Shown piece after piece: positions 10,542 to 22,801 of a stretch of 64,000 nucleotides of DNA. The notes under the pieces were generated by a model. The model saw only the letters and a list, made by a program, of their open reading frames with translations. It was not told where the DNA came from and searched no databases. Positions within the stretch are counted from its first letter, which is position 1. Each line of letters begins with the position of its first letter. The position numbers and the translations under genes are program-made. The DNA is from Rhexocercosporidium sp. MPI-PUGE-AT-0058. Lineage: Eukaryota > Ascomycota > Leotiomycetes > Helotiales. The stretch is from the NCBI GenBank assembly GCA_020746875.1, contig JAGTJL010000009.1:372001-436000 (forward strand), given 5' to 3'.

Positions 10542-12732
10542 TTTCTTCTAAAGATGTCTTCTCGTCGAGTTATCCAACGAAGGATTCCTTTCTCTTCCTT
10601 GTCGAGTTCGATTTTCCCCTTCCCAAAGTTCTGCTCGTATCCTCTCAAAGAATGTGGCGAAAGAATCGAACGGATTAAAGGTCGTAAGGGTTGGCGAAAA
10701 AAGAGACGAATGAAGCAAGTGAAGTTAATGGGTTGGGTAAAGGATCCGAACCGGCGGACAGGGAGGAACGAAAGTGAAGTGAAGTCGACGTGAAAGAATG
10801 TTATCGACAGCGACGAGTGCACAGCGCTGGTTGCAAACGACGAGGTTCGTGGGGGAGCAGAAGTCTATATCTCTGGGCACCAGGATCAGAGTCACTGGGC
10901 GAGAGAGTGGGAACCGTTTTGATCGCTGTATCAGACCTGGGACTCCTTCCTGATTGCGGCTTAAGATGGGGCGTTTCCAGAGGAACGGACCATAAACTGG
11001 ATATCTGATCTTCTATGACAGCGGACATCCGAGCGATAGAACTTTGAAGGGCAGGGAGAGAGCTGGCAAGGAGCAGAGAGTAAGGATGATTTGCACTGCC
11101 GGCTATGGCCTGCAATGGAACATGTGGAGCGGTTGTGTCAAGCTTTGGACGGGCCTCGTCTGATCCGGTGAGATGGGAGGATTTGGTTGAGGAGGGGGTG
11201 GTGATGGTTTGGGACGATGATGGGATGGATGATGCGAGGGGGAGGGAGAGAGCAAGGAGTTGTACGATCTCCAATATGAGACGTCTTGAGGAGGTTCGAT
11301 GTTACGGATATCTGAATAGGCGATTATGATATGCCAGATGGCGGTCATGTATGCGGCGGGATCCCAAGTTTAAGGATGGACAGGGAGTGTGGGGTCCAGC
11401 GGGCTAGGGACATTTTGAGACTGGTCGTCCGGTTGCGAACCCCCAATGATGCCTGCATGTGGCAGCATTGGTGGCATGGCGGGATGCTGGGCATGCATCT
11501 CGATGCCACCAGGACGGGAGGGGGTGAGGGCGAGGGCGAGAGCGAGTGCGAGGAGAGAAGCAGGGTGTTTTGCTGGAGCGAGACGGAGAAGACATGGGCG
11601 GCAGGTCACGACAGCCGGCGTAAATGGCTGGACACCAGCAGAGCGATCTAATCAGGGCAATTCCAAGCAAGATCCAATAGATCTAGAAGAGTAGGCAAGC
11701 AGCCTATCAGCGAGGAAGGCGGGCTCAAGCAGCAGGAAAGTAGAGTGGGAAGGTTGGCGGCAAGACGAGCATCGAGGTTGTATACGGCCGTTGATTGGCC
11801 GGACTGCATCAACATGGGCGCGTATAGTACGACGCAGCATTTTGTGGAGCCGAATCTGCAGGCGAATGCAGGCGAGAGTCAAAGTGGAGCACTGGCCGCC
11901 TCGGGCAGGGACAGGGGGGCGGCTGGACGGAAACCACTGGCAGGTCGGCCGCTAACTGGAAATAGAAACTCGACTACTTTATTTGGACTCTTCCCGCCCT
12001 GTCCCCTCGCTTGCTCCTTGTTCTGCCGAGGAGTGGTGATGGGGAGGGAGGAGAGGTGAGGGGTGGAGAGGGAGAGGGACCATCACCATCATTCCACCCT
12101 TCCTCCCCCGACTTTCAACTGCACGATCGCCCACTCTCGCAAACCTTCTCCGTGTCATCCTTCGTCCTCTCCGTCTCATGATCCCATCCTCTTGGCCCTG
12201 CTCAGAATAATGCATTGAACTCCCAAGTCCCATCTCTGCGCGCTAGCCCGTGAACAAACCTGCCATCCGATCCATGGGGGCAGGGGACACGAGACAGCGC
12301 TTCGACTCGCCTGAGTTTGAGCCTGGCCCTCAAACCCCCTCCGTCAGAGATCCCGGCCTGACAGCCTCAATTCGGCCTGCCACGGCCACATGGACTCCCT
12401 GCTGTGACAGAACTCTGCTTAATTCTTCAGACCTTTGTCACCTTTCTGAAATATCTGCCACACTTTGCCCCGACAGCGGGAGGCTTGCTGAGAGAATAGC
12501 TCAAAACCCCCGACTGTTTAAGAACCGGACGATGGCGCGTAGACTTGCACTGCGGGCATGACTTCAGACGTGACCTCAGACCGCTGAACGCTGCCAATTG
12601 CCTGTGCGGTCCTCAGCCATCGTAGCGGGGGTGTCTGCCAGAAAGTAGCATAAAGAAGAGAGTGTGCCGTGTCACGATGCACCTCGACCTCACTTTGTAG
12701 AAAGCCGCGAGCTGACTATTATGTACAAATGC

Positions 12733-12758
12733 TCAGTCACTGTCACTGTCACTGTCAC
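12733..12758. repeat. short tandem repeat, CACTGT units
   Basis: About four copies of the hexamer CACTGT in a row, read directly. Intergenic; no function inferred. Confidence 0.8.
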
Positions 12759-13629
12759 AATCGATAAAAGAGACACTGGATGTGTGATATCCGGTCGACT
12801 GTGCAGGAGCCGCAATTATCACGATCGGGTTTCTATTTTTGAGTCCCTTGGTTGCGCCATGAGCGCTTGCATATCGCTGCTGATTGGCCGATGCAGAGTG
12901 CGACCTTGAGCACATGCGCAAGTACAAAATCGCTGAGGAAGCTTATTTTTAACCTTCCAGACCTTGTACACCATTCTATCACGAGTTCAATCAAAGATTC
13001 GGAAAGTTGTAGCTCAACCTACGAACAATAGTGTGTCGAATGGAGACCATGAGCTTTACATGGCGATTGGGTTCTGTAGTTCTGTGGTCCGGCCAAATGC
13101 TGGTGTGGGTTGCAGAGTTTGCCATGGGGGAAGAACATTAAAACCAGTTCGCCAAACTCCGTCTTCATTTTCCACCGGCCTGCACTTTAAATTTGAAATG
13201 TTAGAATCATGTCTTTGCATCGTCAGTCCGTTAACATCGGTACAGAAGGAACACCAATAAGCCTCTCTAGAATGTAATTGAATGTAATTAAAGCCGTTGC
13301 GATACATTCCCTCGCTTCTGCCACTTTTAAGCTCGGGTTGAGACATTGATATTCTTCGCTTATCTTATCGGTTAATATCCTTTCACTTTGACTGTTTACA
13401 AATCTCCAAATCACAGCCCAACACAGCTAAGGTCGCTTCTTGAGAAAGGGGCTCGATTCGGTTAACTTTCGGCAATGGCTCAACCGTTCTCATCGGCTTC
13501 GGTATCTTGATCTGAAACAAGAGAGAGGGTTTCATAGCCTCTAGAAGGCTTTTCTGCACTTCTGTAGTGCCGACTTGGGAGGTTCCCAGGGTTGTCCCGA
13601 AGATAAGATGCTCCTAGCCTCGATTGCCC

Positions 13630-13659
13630 TACAGTACAGTACTGTACAGTACAGTACTG
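13630..13659. repeat. perfect tandem duplication of a 15-bp self-complementary unit
   Basis: The unit TACAGTACAGTACTG occurs twice with no gap or mismatch. Each unit contains the palindrome CAGTACTG, so single strands could fold into small hairpins. It lies ~500 bp upstream of the methyltransferase gene. Confidence 0.9.
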
Positions 13660-14163
13660 GACGAAGGTGCCAAGAGATATTCCAAAACAGTTAGACCCAG
13701 AAGATAACCAGACACTTGATCTCCGTGATCGAAAACAAACGACACGCGAATGTTTTCTATGATATTTACTTTAGATAATATATCCAAGACTCCGGTCCCT
13801 TTTCACCCGTGGACCTGGAGGGGAACGCGGACCTGTCTTCAGTCAATCCATTCTTCCCGGCTCTTGGAACTACCCTACTACACCTGTCCAATACGTGGCC
13901 GTCAGACATGGCTGCTAACCCTACCGTGACATTGTACTGTCGCATTGCCACGAGCTCATGATTCTACAATACAGTAGCTTACCTTTACCCCGCTAACGCC
14001 TTCGACCCTATCCTATCCTATGGTGGTCTCCGGAACGCGTTCTCCAGCTTTTTCCATTAGGCAAATCGTTAGTCTGTACCGAAGGAGGGGAGCGTCGCCG
14101 GCCTCGTGCTCGTGGCACAGCGCAGCCCATTGTATTCCTAGCCCGTGAGAAGCCCGACAAGAC

Positions 14164-15831
14164 ATGGCCGAGATGCATTCTGCATTATTCCTCTCTTCAC
14201 CAATCTTGAGCGCGGATCGGACGAAAACTTTTCCTGCTGCAAACCCAAATGCAGATTCCACCGTCCCCCAAACCTTGAACCCCCTTTCCCAACGATCGCG
14301 GCGAGGTTCAAAAAGCTCCAAACAAACGACGCGTACCAAATCATCTTCTCTCTCAACATCGAACAACAACAATCACTCTTCTCACACGTCAAAACTTTCT
14401 TCCTGGGACGCCGAGCATAGGCACGATTCCATGCTCTCCACACCGTTACCTGACTACAAACATACCGCAAACCAGACCAACAAGTCGAGAGCGGCTGCGC
14501 ACGCTGCGAAGACCACCCGGACATCATCGTCCACATCAGACAACAGTGCTGAACGCAGACATGCACTCCAGAACGCGGAGTCGCGTACTGCGAGGGGAGA
14601 GCCGCTGGGTCGCTCAGACAGTCATTCAAGCACCACTGGTTCGAGTGGCCTCACAGCGGTAACATCCAGCGACCCGACCTCGAACAACGAAAACCTCACA
14701 CGACCATTCACTCTACGAAATGGACGACGATATTTACGAGACACGACTCTACCATACCCTCTCCCCTGCGACCTCTCCGAGATACACAGACAAACACTGC
14801 GAACAATACTCCTCTGCCAGGTCTTCAAGGGCCCTACGTGCTCCCAAGCCTTTCAGAACAAACCCCCTAAACGTGTTCTCGAAGTGGGATGTGGCACAGG
14901 ATTCTGGAGTGTCATGTGTCACCGACACTTCTCGCAGAGGGGAATTTCCTCTATATCTTTTACTGGGACTGATATTGCACCGCTTGCCCCACGGATGGAA
15001 GCCGACGAGGATATGAATTGGCGTTTTGTGCAACACGACTTGCGGCGGCTGCCGCTACCATTCCGAGACGAGGAGTTCAATTTGATCATGATTAAGGATT
15101 TGAGCATGGTTACACCGACTACGGGTATGCAGCAGCTTCTGATGGACGAATATCTACGAATTTTGAAACCGGGAGGGACGTTGGAGATTTGGGATGGGGA
15201 TCACTCTTTACGGATGCTACAGCCACACGCTCCTCCCTCGACGAAAGAAGACGACGATGATAGCGAGGATGAGGAACAGGTCCACACGAACGCAATGGGC
15301 ACTTACACGTTGACGAGACAGACGCCTTTGGCTGCTCCACACAATGCATATCTGAACGACTACAATACTTGGATATCACAGGCACTGGAAGCACGAAAAT
15401 TGACACCAATGCCATGTACGAGCATACTTCCTATGCTTCTACAAGAATCAGAATTCCTAACCGACATCGATTTCCGACGACTCGCAATTCCCCTCGGCGA
15501 GGTACGGTGGGAGAAGGAAGGAGTAGGCGGAGCAGTAACGCAGGGTTCAAACGGCAACATCATCTCCTCGAAAGGCAAAGCCCGCGAAGCGGATCGCAGG
15601 ACATTGACAGCGGGTCAGCTCGCCCTGCGCAGAACAGCGCTCATGACAGTCGTGCAGATGATCGAGAGCCTCGAACCTCTCCTGAGGGAAGCGAGCGGCA
15701 AGGTCCAGGACGAGTGGGACCGCTGGCAGGCAAACATGATGAACGACCTACTGAACCAGAACGGGACGGCCTGGGGAGAATGCCTCGAGGTCGGCGCGTG
15801 GTGGGCACGGAAGAAGAAGCCGCCAACTTGA
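14164..15831 (+). CDS. SAM-dependent methyltransferase with long disordered N-terminus, 555 aa
   Basis: Single exon from an ATG at 14164 to a TGA. The first ~190 residues are Ser-, Thr- and Asn-rich and probably disordered. The methyltransferase domain starts near residue 235 with motif I, Val-Leu-Glu-Val-Gly-Cys-Gly-Thr-Gly (SAM binding). It is followed by an acidic motif (Gly-Thr-Asp-Ile-Ala), Leu-Pro-Leu-Pro-Phe-Arg-Asp-Glu-Glu-Phe and the post-motif Leu-Lys-Pro-Gly-Gly-Thr-Leu-Glu-Ile. An acidic insert (Asp/Glu run ~residues 360-372) separates this from a fungal C-terminal region of ~170 residues. The class-I Rossmann fold is clear; the substrate is not. No signal peptide is seen, so it is cytosolic or nuclear. 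No biosynthetic genes lie beside it, which argues against a secondary-metabolite role, though this is weak evidence. Confidence 0.85.
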   Translation: MAEMHSALFLSSPILSADRTKTFPAANPNADSTVPQTLNPLSQRSRRGSKSSKQTTRTKSSSLSTSNNNNHSSHTSKLSSWDAEHRHDSMLSTPLPDYKHTANQTNKSRAAAHAAKTTRTSSSTSDNSAERRHALQNAESRTARGEPLGRSDSHSSTTGSSGLTAVTSSDPTSNNENLTRPFTLRNGRRYLRDTTLPYPLPCDLSEIHRQTLRTILLCQVFKGPTCSQAFQNKPPKRVLEVGCGTGFWSVMCHRHFSQRGISSISFTGTDIAPLAPRMEADEDMNWRFVQHDLRRLPLPFRDEEFNLIMIKDLSMVTPTTGMQQLLMDEYLRILKPGGTLEIWDGDHSLRMLQPHAPPSTKEDDDDSEDEEQVHTNAMGTYTLTRQTPLAAPHNAYLNDYNTWISQALEARKLTPMPCTSILPMLLQESEFLTDIDFRRLAIPLGEVRWEKEGVGGAVTQGSNGNIISSKGKAREADRRTLTAGQLALRRTALMTVVQMIESLEPLLREASGKVQDEWDRWQANMMNDLLNQNGTAWGECLEVGAWWARKKKPPT

Positions 15832-17685
15832 AAAAGAGAAGAAGAAGAAGGTTCCATTGGGTTATCGGAAAATAAAAATTTACAAAAAGTTGTGATGCGG
15901 CCGAGGCCGAGGGATATGAATGGATATGAATGGCCGAGCTGGCTTTACCCGGAGTCACACGCCAGGCTTTTTTACCTCGTGGCAGCTCGTACCCTGTACC
16001 CTCCGCACGCGGCGGACCCTCATGTTCCCTTGTTTTCTACATTTCGGAAGCTCTTAGGGGTCTTTGAATGGCTGGACGGACAAGTGGACTATGAACATGG
16101 GTTCAAGTTTATGATGAGTACCAAGACGCGGGGAAGAGTTGGGTGTGGTCGGGTATGGGATTTTGCACATGCTTCCCTATGTGTTGTCATATTGTTGACA
16201 GGATGCACGATATATCCTCAGATATTCTCTGGATATTTACCCAGCGAGTCCGCTGCCAATAGACTTTGGCTGCCGCCACGTATTCGGCTTACAAAGCTTC
16301 AAAAAAAAGCGGACTTCTGTCGGATTGAATACGGAAGAGACTTGGGCAGTGAGGTCAACACCAAATCATACCAACCATCTTCCTTGTTGACGCTTAACAC
16401 AATTAACATACTCTTACCCATGCGAAGTTGATTTGTGCTTGATTTGGACTCCCAGGTGTCAATTGTCAAATGTCAAAAGTGGCCATTGTTTAAAAGAAAA
16501 CCCTCTTCTCTCTCAAAGATGCAAACAAATGCCTTCCCCGATGCTCAAATTTACTAACAATCTTCCTTTTATCTCTTCATGAATTCCGAGGGAGTCTTAA
16601 GTAAGTAAGTAGTGAGTGAGATACCTCTCACACTCGTCCCCGTGAAAGCTTGCCAAAACAAACTCCTTTCTTGCGACGACTTAATAGATGATCAATCGCA
16701 TCTAACATTTAGTCTAGGATTTTCAAGTACCCCTCCTTAAGTCAGTGCATCTATCTCTTGTGATCACTTCAACTACGTAAAGGAAGTGAGAACTCTTTAT
16801 TGGACTGGGGAGGGGGGTTCTCTTTCGTCTGGTTTCTCGCTTACGACTAGATTATTGATGTTGACATCCTTTCATTTGGCGCTTGCCATTGGATCTGAAT
16901 CCGGATTTATTCTATGAACCATTCATTCACAGTCAGGACTGCCACTTCAAATCGACAGAGAGGCTAAATCCATTCAACTTCTGGAGGGCCCTGTTCACGC
17001 ATACGACCTAGTAGTGCCTTATTGAATTCTTCTTCAATGAGGAGACCCGACCTCACGGATGGTGATTTAGAGGATTTGGACTACAAGGCAATACGCCTCT
17101 CAGATACATCAAGGTTTTCTAGTAGCAAGATCACCATATTGCCAGGTGAGAGAGTGTAGCGAGAGAAGTTACGAGGTTGGTTGATGGGTAGGTGCTAGTG
17201 ATAGTGATGGAGGGGAAAGTTGTCACGCAGAGGCGTACAGTGAGGTGTAGAGGTGCCGTATTGGGATAATATTCTAGCACCAGTGTGGGATATCCGAGCA
17301 AGGTTTCGGGTAGTACGTGGTATGCCAATGGCCGACTGACTTAGCGGATGCCCGTCCTATGCTCCTGGGGAGGTTGCTACCTCTATAAAGGGAATGAAGA
17401 GTTAGAATTGGCTGGAGAGAGATTGACTCCTAGGTGACGAGTGAGCAATAAACTGTGAAGAACCGGTGCACAGCACTTCACCAAGTCTCACCGTGAAATG
17501 GAAAAGACTTGAAGTCAGTAGTGTTGCTAATTTCTGTATTGTTTTGGTCAATTTTAGGCTTTGACGAGCGCTAATAAGTACAAACAAAGGAGAGGAGACT
17601 ATCCGTCATCTTCATAATACAGACAAACCCCTACTACTCCCAAAAATCCCCATGGTATCCCTTTCCCTTCTCCCATCATCAAACT
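15832..17685. other. intergenic between convergent genes; no gene supported
   Basis: A frame at 15892-16431 (about 179 codons) has no domain and no good start, and I treat it as chance. The rest is AT-rich with short frames. It probably holds the 3' untranslated regions of the flanking genes. Confidence 0.5.
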
Positions 17686-18861
17686 CTACTTCTTCCGACC
17701 CTGCTGCATCATCAAAATCTGTACCATCCGAATAAAGATATTCAAGAAATCCAACTCCAGACTAATACTCTCATTAACCGGATCCTTAGCCATCAACCCC
17801 CTCTCCGCCATCCTAGCATGCATAAGAATCTTCTGCACATCATAGAGCGTGAAGCCACCGAAGACCGCCAGACCACCGTAAAGCCAGATGTTCTCTGAGA
17901 AGGCGAGAGAGCGGACTGCGGTGGCGGGGAGGACGAGGGGAGCGAATCCCGAGACGGCAACGAGCGCTACGCCTGCGAGGAGGGGTCCGCCGAGGTATAG
18001 GTATTTCTCCTGCTTAGCTGTGGCGCCGACGAATGAGATCGAGCCCATCATGGCGACGGTATAGAGGCCTGCGCGGGCGATAAGAGCTGGCGGTGCCATA
18101 AAGAGGAGGGGAGCGAGGAGGGCGCCTTGGGTGACGTTGAAGCCGGTCCAGAGGCCGTATTTTTGAATATAGCTTTTAAAGATCAGTACAACTTTACTAC
18201 CAAAGTCTAGGAAACGTTCCATGACTTACTTATCTGGGCTGGTAGCTCTCGTTCCCATCATGGTTCCAATGCTCAGTGCCAAGCCACCAATCATCACAAC
18301 CCATGGGTTTGTAGCCATCAACCGGTATGTAAATCCACTCTGGAACATCGCTCTTGCAGACAGTCCGATTATACCGATTCCCAGGCCAGTGTGCATGAAT
18401 GTGTCGTTTAGGTAGGCTCGCTCGAAACGGGGCAGAGTGTCTTCTCTGGTCTCCCTGTTGAAAACTGCCACAGGTTAGCAACATCCCACAAAACCACAAC
18501 AACACGAAAAGTATAGACTTTCAGTGGGAAGAATCCCCGTTGCAATTATCCACGCACCTAGGTTGATTGCTAGTAAAGTTCCTCCAAACATAGCGCCTCC
18601 CACCACCAGCTTCTGCGTCAAGTTCCCACCACCAGGAGCTTGCGCAACCGGCTGCTGCATATACGTCCTACTCTGTCTGAACGCATATCTGGCTTTCGAA
18701 AGCGTCGTAACCGGCGCAGAACTCCGCGACGTGAAGAAAGAATTTGCAGGTCTGCTGCTGTGGAATGATCGGACTGGGGCGGCGGTCGAACGGAAAGCTG
18801 TCTTTGAAGCTCCTGCCAGTGCAGAAGTCAGCTTAAAAGGTTGGCGCATCGTGAATGCCAT
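17686..18861 (-). CDS. mitochondrial Bax-inhibitor-1 family protein (GHITM/MICS1-like), 341 aa
   Basis: Three exons: 18558-18861, 18230-18464 and 17686-18172. The introns are 93 and 57 bp, with frame kept across both. The N-terminus is rich in Arg, Ser and Ala with no acidic residues in the first 40, as expected for a mitochondrial import signal. Next come a conserved Arg-Glu-Thr-Arg-Glu segment and about seven to eight hydrophobic helices. The C-terminal half has the BI-1 hallmarks Tyr-Leu-Gly-Gly-Pro-Leu-Leu-Ala-Gly and Gly-Gly-Phe-Thr-Leu-Tyr-Asp-Val-Gln-Lys. The animal relative GHITM/TMBIM5 sits in the inner mitochondrial membrane, where it affects cristae shape and cation exchange. The fungal version is inferred to act there too. 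Confidence 0.9.
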
Positions 18862-19233
18862 CTTGGATGTGTGTTGTGCGGTTGTCTGGGAGGGATGGTG
18901 GGAGACAAGGGAAGGTGCAAGTAGTTATGAGGAGCTTGAAGGCGATGATGATTGACGTTGTCGCTTCGGAGCGGGCGTTCTCTAAATCCGGAGATATGTG
19001 ACTGAATTTGCCACTAGTTGCTTCGAGATGCTTCTATAGAATTGAAAAGTGTTTTAGACTCTCTGAAACAAATAGCTAGATTTAATTTGTTTCTTTTATT
19101 ATGATCACCAGCGCATAGCTACTGTACACATCTCCTTGGGGCCCAATTTCAAGTTATATTTAGACACGTGATTCGTAAGCGAAATATCAATATTACAGTC
19201 GCAAGTGGTTCCTTGTCACTACTACGAATCCTC
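18862..19233. other. promoter region of the GHITM-like gene
   Basis: About 370 bp between two minus-strand genes. It contains the leader of the GHITM-like gene and the 3' flank of the FAD monooxygenase. No motif stands out. Confidence 0.45.
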
Positions 19234-20680
19234 CTATATACTCTTAAACATCTCTTCAAACTGCTCATCAGCAATCTTCATCACATCAACCCCATAAATA
19301 ATCTTCTGCACATCCGCATCGGCCCACTTATCCGGCACCTTCCCACCCTTCTTCTTCAACTCCTCAAACTGCTTATCCCGCTCGTCCTTCGCAGCACCCT
19401 TACCCAAATGCAAGTCCCTCGCCGAAGCAGCCGCCATCTCAACTAAAGTCTCTGCTCTGTCTTTCCTTATCTTCTCATACACTTGCAGTGTTTTGTTGAT
19501 CGTCTCAGGCGAGGAATCAGGAAGTTTCCCGAGCAGGACTCCGAGCACGGCGGCGTCTTCAATGGCTTGAGCGGCTCCCTGAGCGAGATGCGGAAGGGTT
19601 GGATGGCATGCGTCACCCACCAAAGCGAGAGATCCGTGAACCCAGGTTGGTAGAGGAGCATGTACGCGTAGTTTCCACTCGCAGACTTCGCCATCAGGAA
19701 CTAAATTCAACAAGCGTTGGATCTTCGGACAGAAATCGGAAAAGACTGACAGCATAGCTGGTTTGGATCCCTTGGTGGTGTAAGTCTCGGAGGGTGCAGC
19801 TGCAAAGTTGACATCAGGTTGGCAGGTGGACATGTTGTAAATCGTATTATTGGAAATGGGGTAAGCGATGATGTGACGCTTTTCTCCGATCCAACGAACC
19901 ACTGTCTCGCTGTCCATCAACTCGAGGAGCTCGGGATCATCTAGAATATCCGAGCGATTGATCATGATGCGGTACGCGGCTTGATCGGTATCGATAATGT
20001 CTGCGTCGATATTGAGCGTCTTCAGCATGTCTCGTCTCGCGTTACTCTTGATTCCATCAGCAGCCAAGACAACATCTGCTTCCACAGTGTATGGCTCGCC
20101 GTTCCTTGGTGTCGCGGTAAATGTTGTCTTTGGTGACCAAGTCTTGATACCGCTGAGAGCAGTCGAAAAATGGAACTTGATAGCTTTCTCGGCTTTACAT
20201 CCTTCGTAAAGACCACCTGCAAGTGACGTTCTATGGCCAACCATATGTGGGTATCCGTATGTCTTATAAATGTAATCAAGTTCGACATGTGCCAACTCAT
20301 TATCACTTGCTCCGTCTAGTCTCAGTTAGTACAGATTGAATGCTTGCAAACTCAACATGTGGAATCGGTCCTTACCTCTAATACTTGTTTCATGGCACCT
20401 CACAGCTTCTTTCTCAATATTCTTCCAAACACCCAATTTGTCGAGGATTCGAGCCATGTTCGGAGCAAGCTGTATTCCAGCACCGACAAATCCAAGATTC
20501 GATGCTGTCTCGAATACATGGATATCTTCGAACCCCTCCTTCGCAAGTGCAAGGGCACATGCCAATCCTCCCATTCCTATAAGACATCAGCATACAGCTC
20601 ATTAGTCAGGAACGAGACGGAAAATTACCTGCGCCAATAACACATATCTTCAAAGATTTCTTGATTTCCTTCGAAGCCAT
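19234..20680 (-). CDS. FAD-dependent monooxygenase (salicylate-hydroxylase-like), 444 aa
   Basis: Three exons: 20629-20680, 20376-20576 and 19234-20315. Introns of 52 and 60 bp keep the frame. The second intron leaves Asp-Gly-Ala-Ser-Asp-Asn-Glu-Leu, where family members have a similar turn. The N-terminus has the dinucleotide-binding Gly-Ala-Gly-Met-Gly-Gly (residues ~16-21). A second FAD motif, Gly-Asp-Ala-Cys-His-Pro, lies near residue 319, and an Asp-Gly site lies in the middle (Leu-Ala-Ala-Asp-Gly-Ile). These define class-A flavoprotein hydroxylases, which use NAD(P)H and O2 to hydroxylate aromatic rings. Substrates in fungi include salicylate and related phenolics; this one's substrate is unknown. 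No signal peptide or membrane anchor is seen. It stands alone, not in an obvious catabolic cluster. Confidence 0.9.
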
Positions 20681-21501
20681 CTTTTCTTTCTATCTGTAAG
20701 TCCTTCTGGCCTGATGTGGGACCGACTACAGAATCGCGGGGTAACTTCGTAAGGTGATTTGGTCAACTTCCGAGTTGCGTGTCTGAAAGTCAAACTACTT
20801 CTGAAATTGAAGGTCTAGGAAAGCCAAGAGTCCTGGGTTTAAGAGTAGAAACGAAGGATGAGCATGAATCAAAATTTGTTCATAAAGCTCTTCAGTTTAA
20901 GAGACGTTGTGGGGATCAATGGCGGGGAGGGGACAATTTCGACGTGGGGCTCCCTCTCCCAGCGGAGCGCATAGTCCAGGCCAGTGGGACCGGGAAAGTC
21001 TTTACGCATTTACTCCAGTGCTGTTGATAGTGCACGGCAGGTAAAGCGGCTCAAAGTTTCGGGACCGAAACGGCTATGGGAATAGGAACAAGATACGGAG
21101 CTGAAAATGTTCTATGGAAGGTAACTCCGTTATTAGTTTGTAAAAACCGCATCTAAATGCCGATTCAAAAAAAGTGAGCGGCATCAAGTTTCCAGTCATT
21201 TAGCGGTTGCTCCATTACGGATCACCAATGATGCCATTAGAAGACTGTTCGGTACATGGAACCAGGGCTTCAAGTAAATCTAACTAGAGTACTTCTCGCT
21301 TCTCTAAATTCATTCTCCTTGATGTGAAAGCCCTCTTGGTCACCACCTTTATAATCCCTGTTTTAAAATGCAAACAATTTGGTCCGTTGATAATAGATAT
21401 AAAGTCACCAAAAGAAATCTTGTATTAAAATAGTCGTTTCCATACACGTGTAGTAATACATGGGCATCTCGCAAACCAACACTGCCATTCGATTCATGAC
21501 T
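20681..21501. other. intergenic, promoter of the FAD monooxygenase
   Basis: About 820 bp with no supported coding frame. It carries the leader of the FAD monooxygenase and the 3' flank of the next minus-strand gene. Confidence 0.5.
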
Positions 21502-22801
21502 TTAAGACGTCGAGCTCTTCTCCGTCTGCATGGGACTATCAGGACGAGGAGACGATCGTTGAGGGAGAGAATTTTCGGCACTTGTCTTTCCATCTTCCTC
21601 CCCATTGGTACTATTCGTCTTCTTAACCTCCTCATAATTCCCGTAGTACCTATCGATCATCAACAAACCCTTAATCTCTTCATCCGCAACCCAATCATCC
21701 ACCTCTTGAATCCTATCTCGATACATCCCTATTACAACCTTCACGCCCCTTGAGACAGCATAAACAAAACTCGAGAGTACCATACTCCCACAAACAGCCA
21801 AGAACACAACCGCATGCCAGAACCTCAGTAACCCGACTAAGTTGCCCCATCTCCTTGTGAAGAAGTGCCTCATTGAGCCCTTCTTCCCATATTGATCGAA
21901 GTTCTCCAGGTAGATAAACTCGTAATACGGATAATCGTCAATGTCTTCACAGAGCCAGGACCAGATATAGCATGTCGGTAGGCTTTTCAGAGCTTTATAC
22001 GTTGTAGTACCTTGAGAACCTGTGCGTTGGGAATCATGTTCTAGCCAGCGTTCATCAACCGTCACATGACGGATAGCCAGAGAGATAGTGGAATAGGGCG
22101 TGTTTGGTGGGTGGGTAGAGAGATCGTCGAGGTGTAACCATATTTGCTTTTGAAAATTGGAGGGGAAAGTTACACTGTAGCCTGGCAAACCGGGTATTCT
22201 GGCGCGCAGGATATCAAACCGAATACGGGGATTGTATCTCGTATTATAGATTGAGGTTCCTGAGGTGGTATCGGGTGTTTCGATATAATAGTCCAGGTCC
22301 ATCACAGGGGCTCCCGTATAATTTGTGCTGGCTCGCTGGGCAAAAGCGGTTGCGCTGATTGGTATCTGATGGGCCCGGAGAGGGGTTGGGATGTACGGGC
22401 TTGCGCGGGGAAGGATGGGCTCACTGTTCAAGAGGAGGGTGCGGTTGTCGGGGGTGAGAGTGAAGTTGAAGATGAAGGCACCAGGATAATGAGTCGCTGA
22501 CTGGTCGCGTTGATTCCCTTTTCAATACATTTCGGATGAGCATCGCTTCAAGAGAGTAAATGAGACCCAAACACCGTGCAGGATCATGATGTGTTTAATG
22601 GTCATGGGGGATCACAGGAACAAATGATGTCCCGAGCTTCAAGAAGAACTTACAAAAGAATAAATCAGGGGTCGCGAGATGGATGAGCACGCTTCTCTCT
22701 GGTTCGAGCCATCTCACGGCTTCTTGGGGAGGATATCCATTGGCATAGACGTGAGAGAAGAGACCGAGATTGAGCAGCAAAAAACCAACAGGCATCACCA
22801 T
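21502..22801 (-). CDS. unknown secretory-pathway membrane protein, 380 aa
   Basis: Two exons, 22654-22801 and 21502-22496, with a 157-bp intron (GTAAGT donor). I took the acceptor at 22497, since it leaves Phe-Phe-Ser-Thr-His-Tyr-Pro-Gly and keeps the frame. The N-terminus is a clean signal peptide ending near Tyr-Ala-Asn-Gly. The luminal part has several N-glycosylation sequons (NFT, NRT, NYT) and a Cys pair around Pro-Thr-Cys-Tyr-Ile-Trp-Ser-Trp-Leu-Cys. One strong hydrophobic helix (~residues 270-295) follows, then a cytosolic tail rich in Glu, Ser and Pro. I do not recognise the family. It looks like a type I membrane protein with a beta-rich ectodomain, possibly a cargo or quality-control factor. 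It starts 336 bp from JIP5 in the opposite direction. Confidence 0.78.

Larger units (their letters stand above)
10542..14163. other. 3.6-kb region without a supported gene
   Basis: Many overlapping frames of 60-160 codons occur on both strands at 10800-12250, which is GC-rich. None shows a domain, a good intron pattern or plausible composition. Simple repeats are present: a CACTGT tract at 12733-12758 and a perfect 15-bp duplication at 13630-13659. It may contain long leaders or a non-coding transcript. Confidence 0.45.

Noticed and set aside
10801..11348. Overlapping minus-strand frames of 80-157 codons
   Set aside because: Proline/serine-rich chance frames in GC-rich DNA. No domain, no splice support, and frames open on both strands at once.
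15892..16431. 179-codon plus-strand frame after the methyltransferase gene
   Set aside because: Poor composition, no domain and no good start context. It lies in an apparent 3' flank.
14164..20680. Secondary-metabolite cluster (methyltransferase plus FAD monooxygenase)
   Set aside because: The two genes are ~3.4 kb apart with a GHITM-type gene between them. No polyketide synthase, peptide synthetase, terpene cyclase or transporter is nearby.
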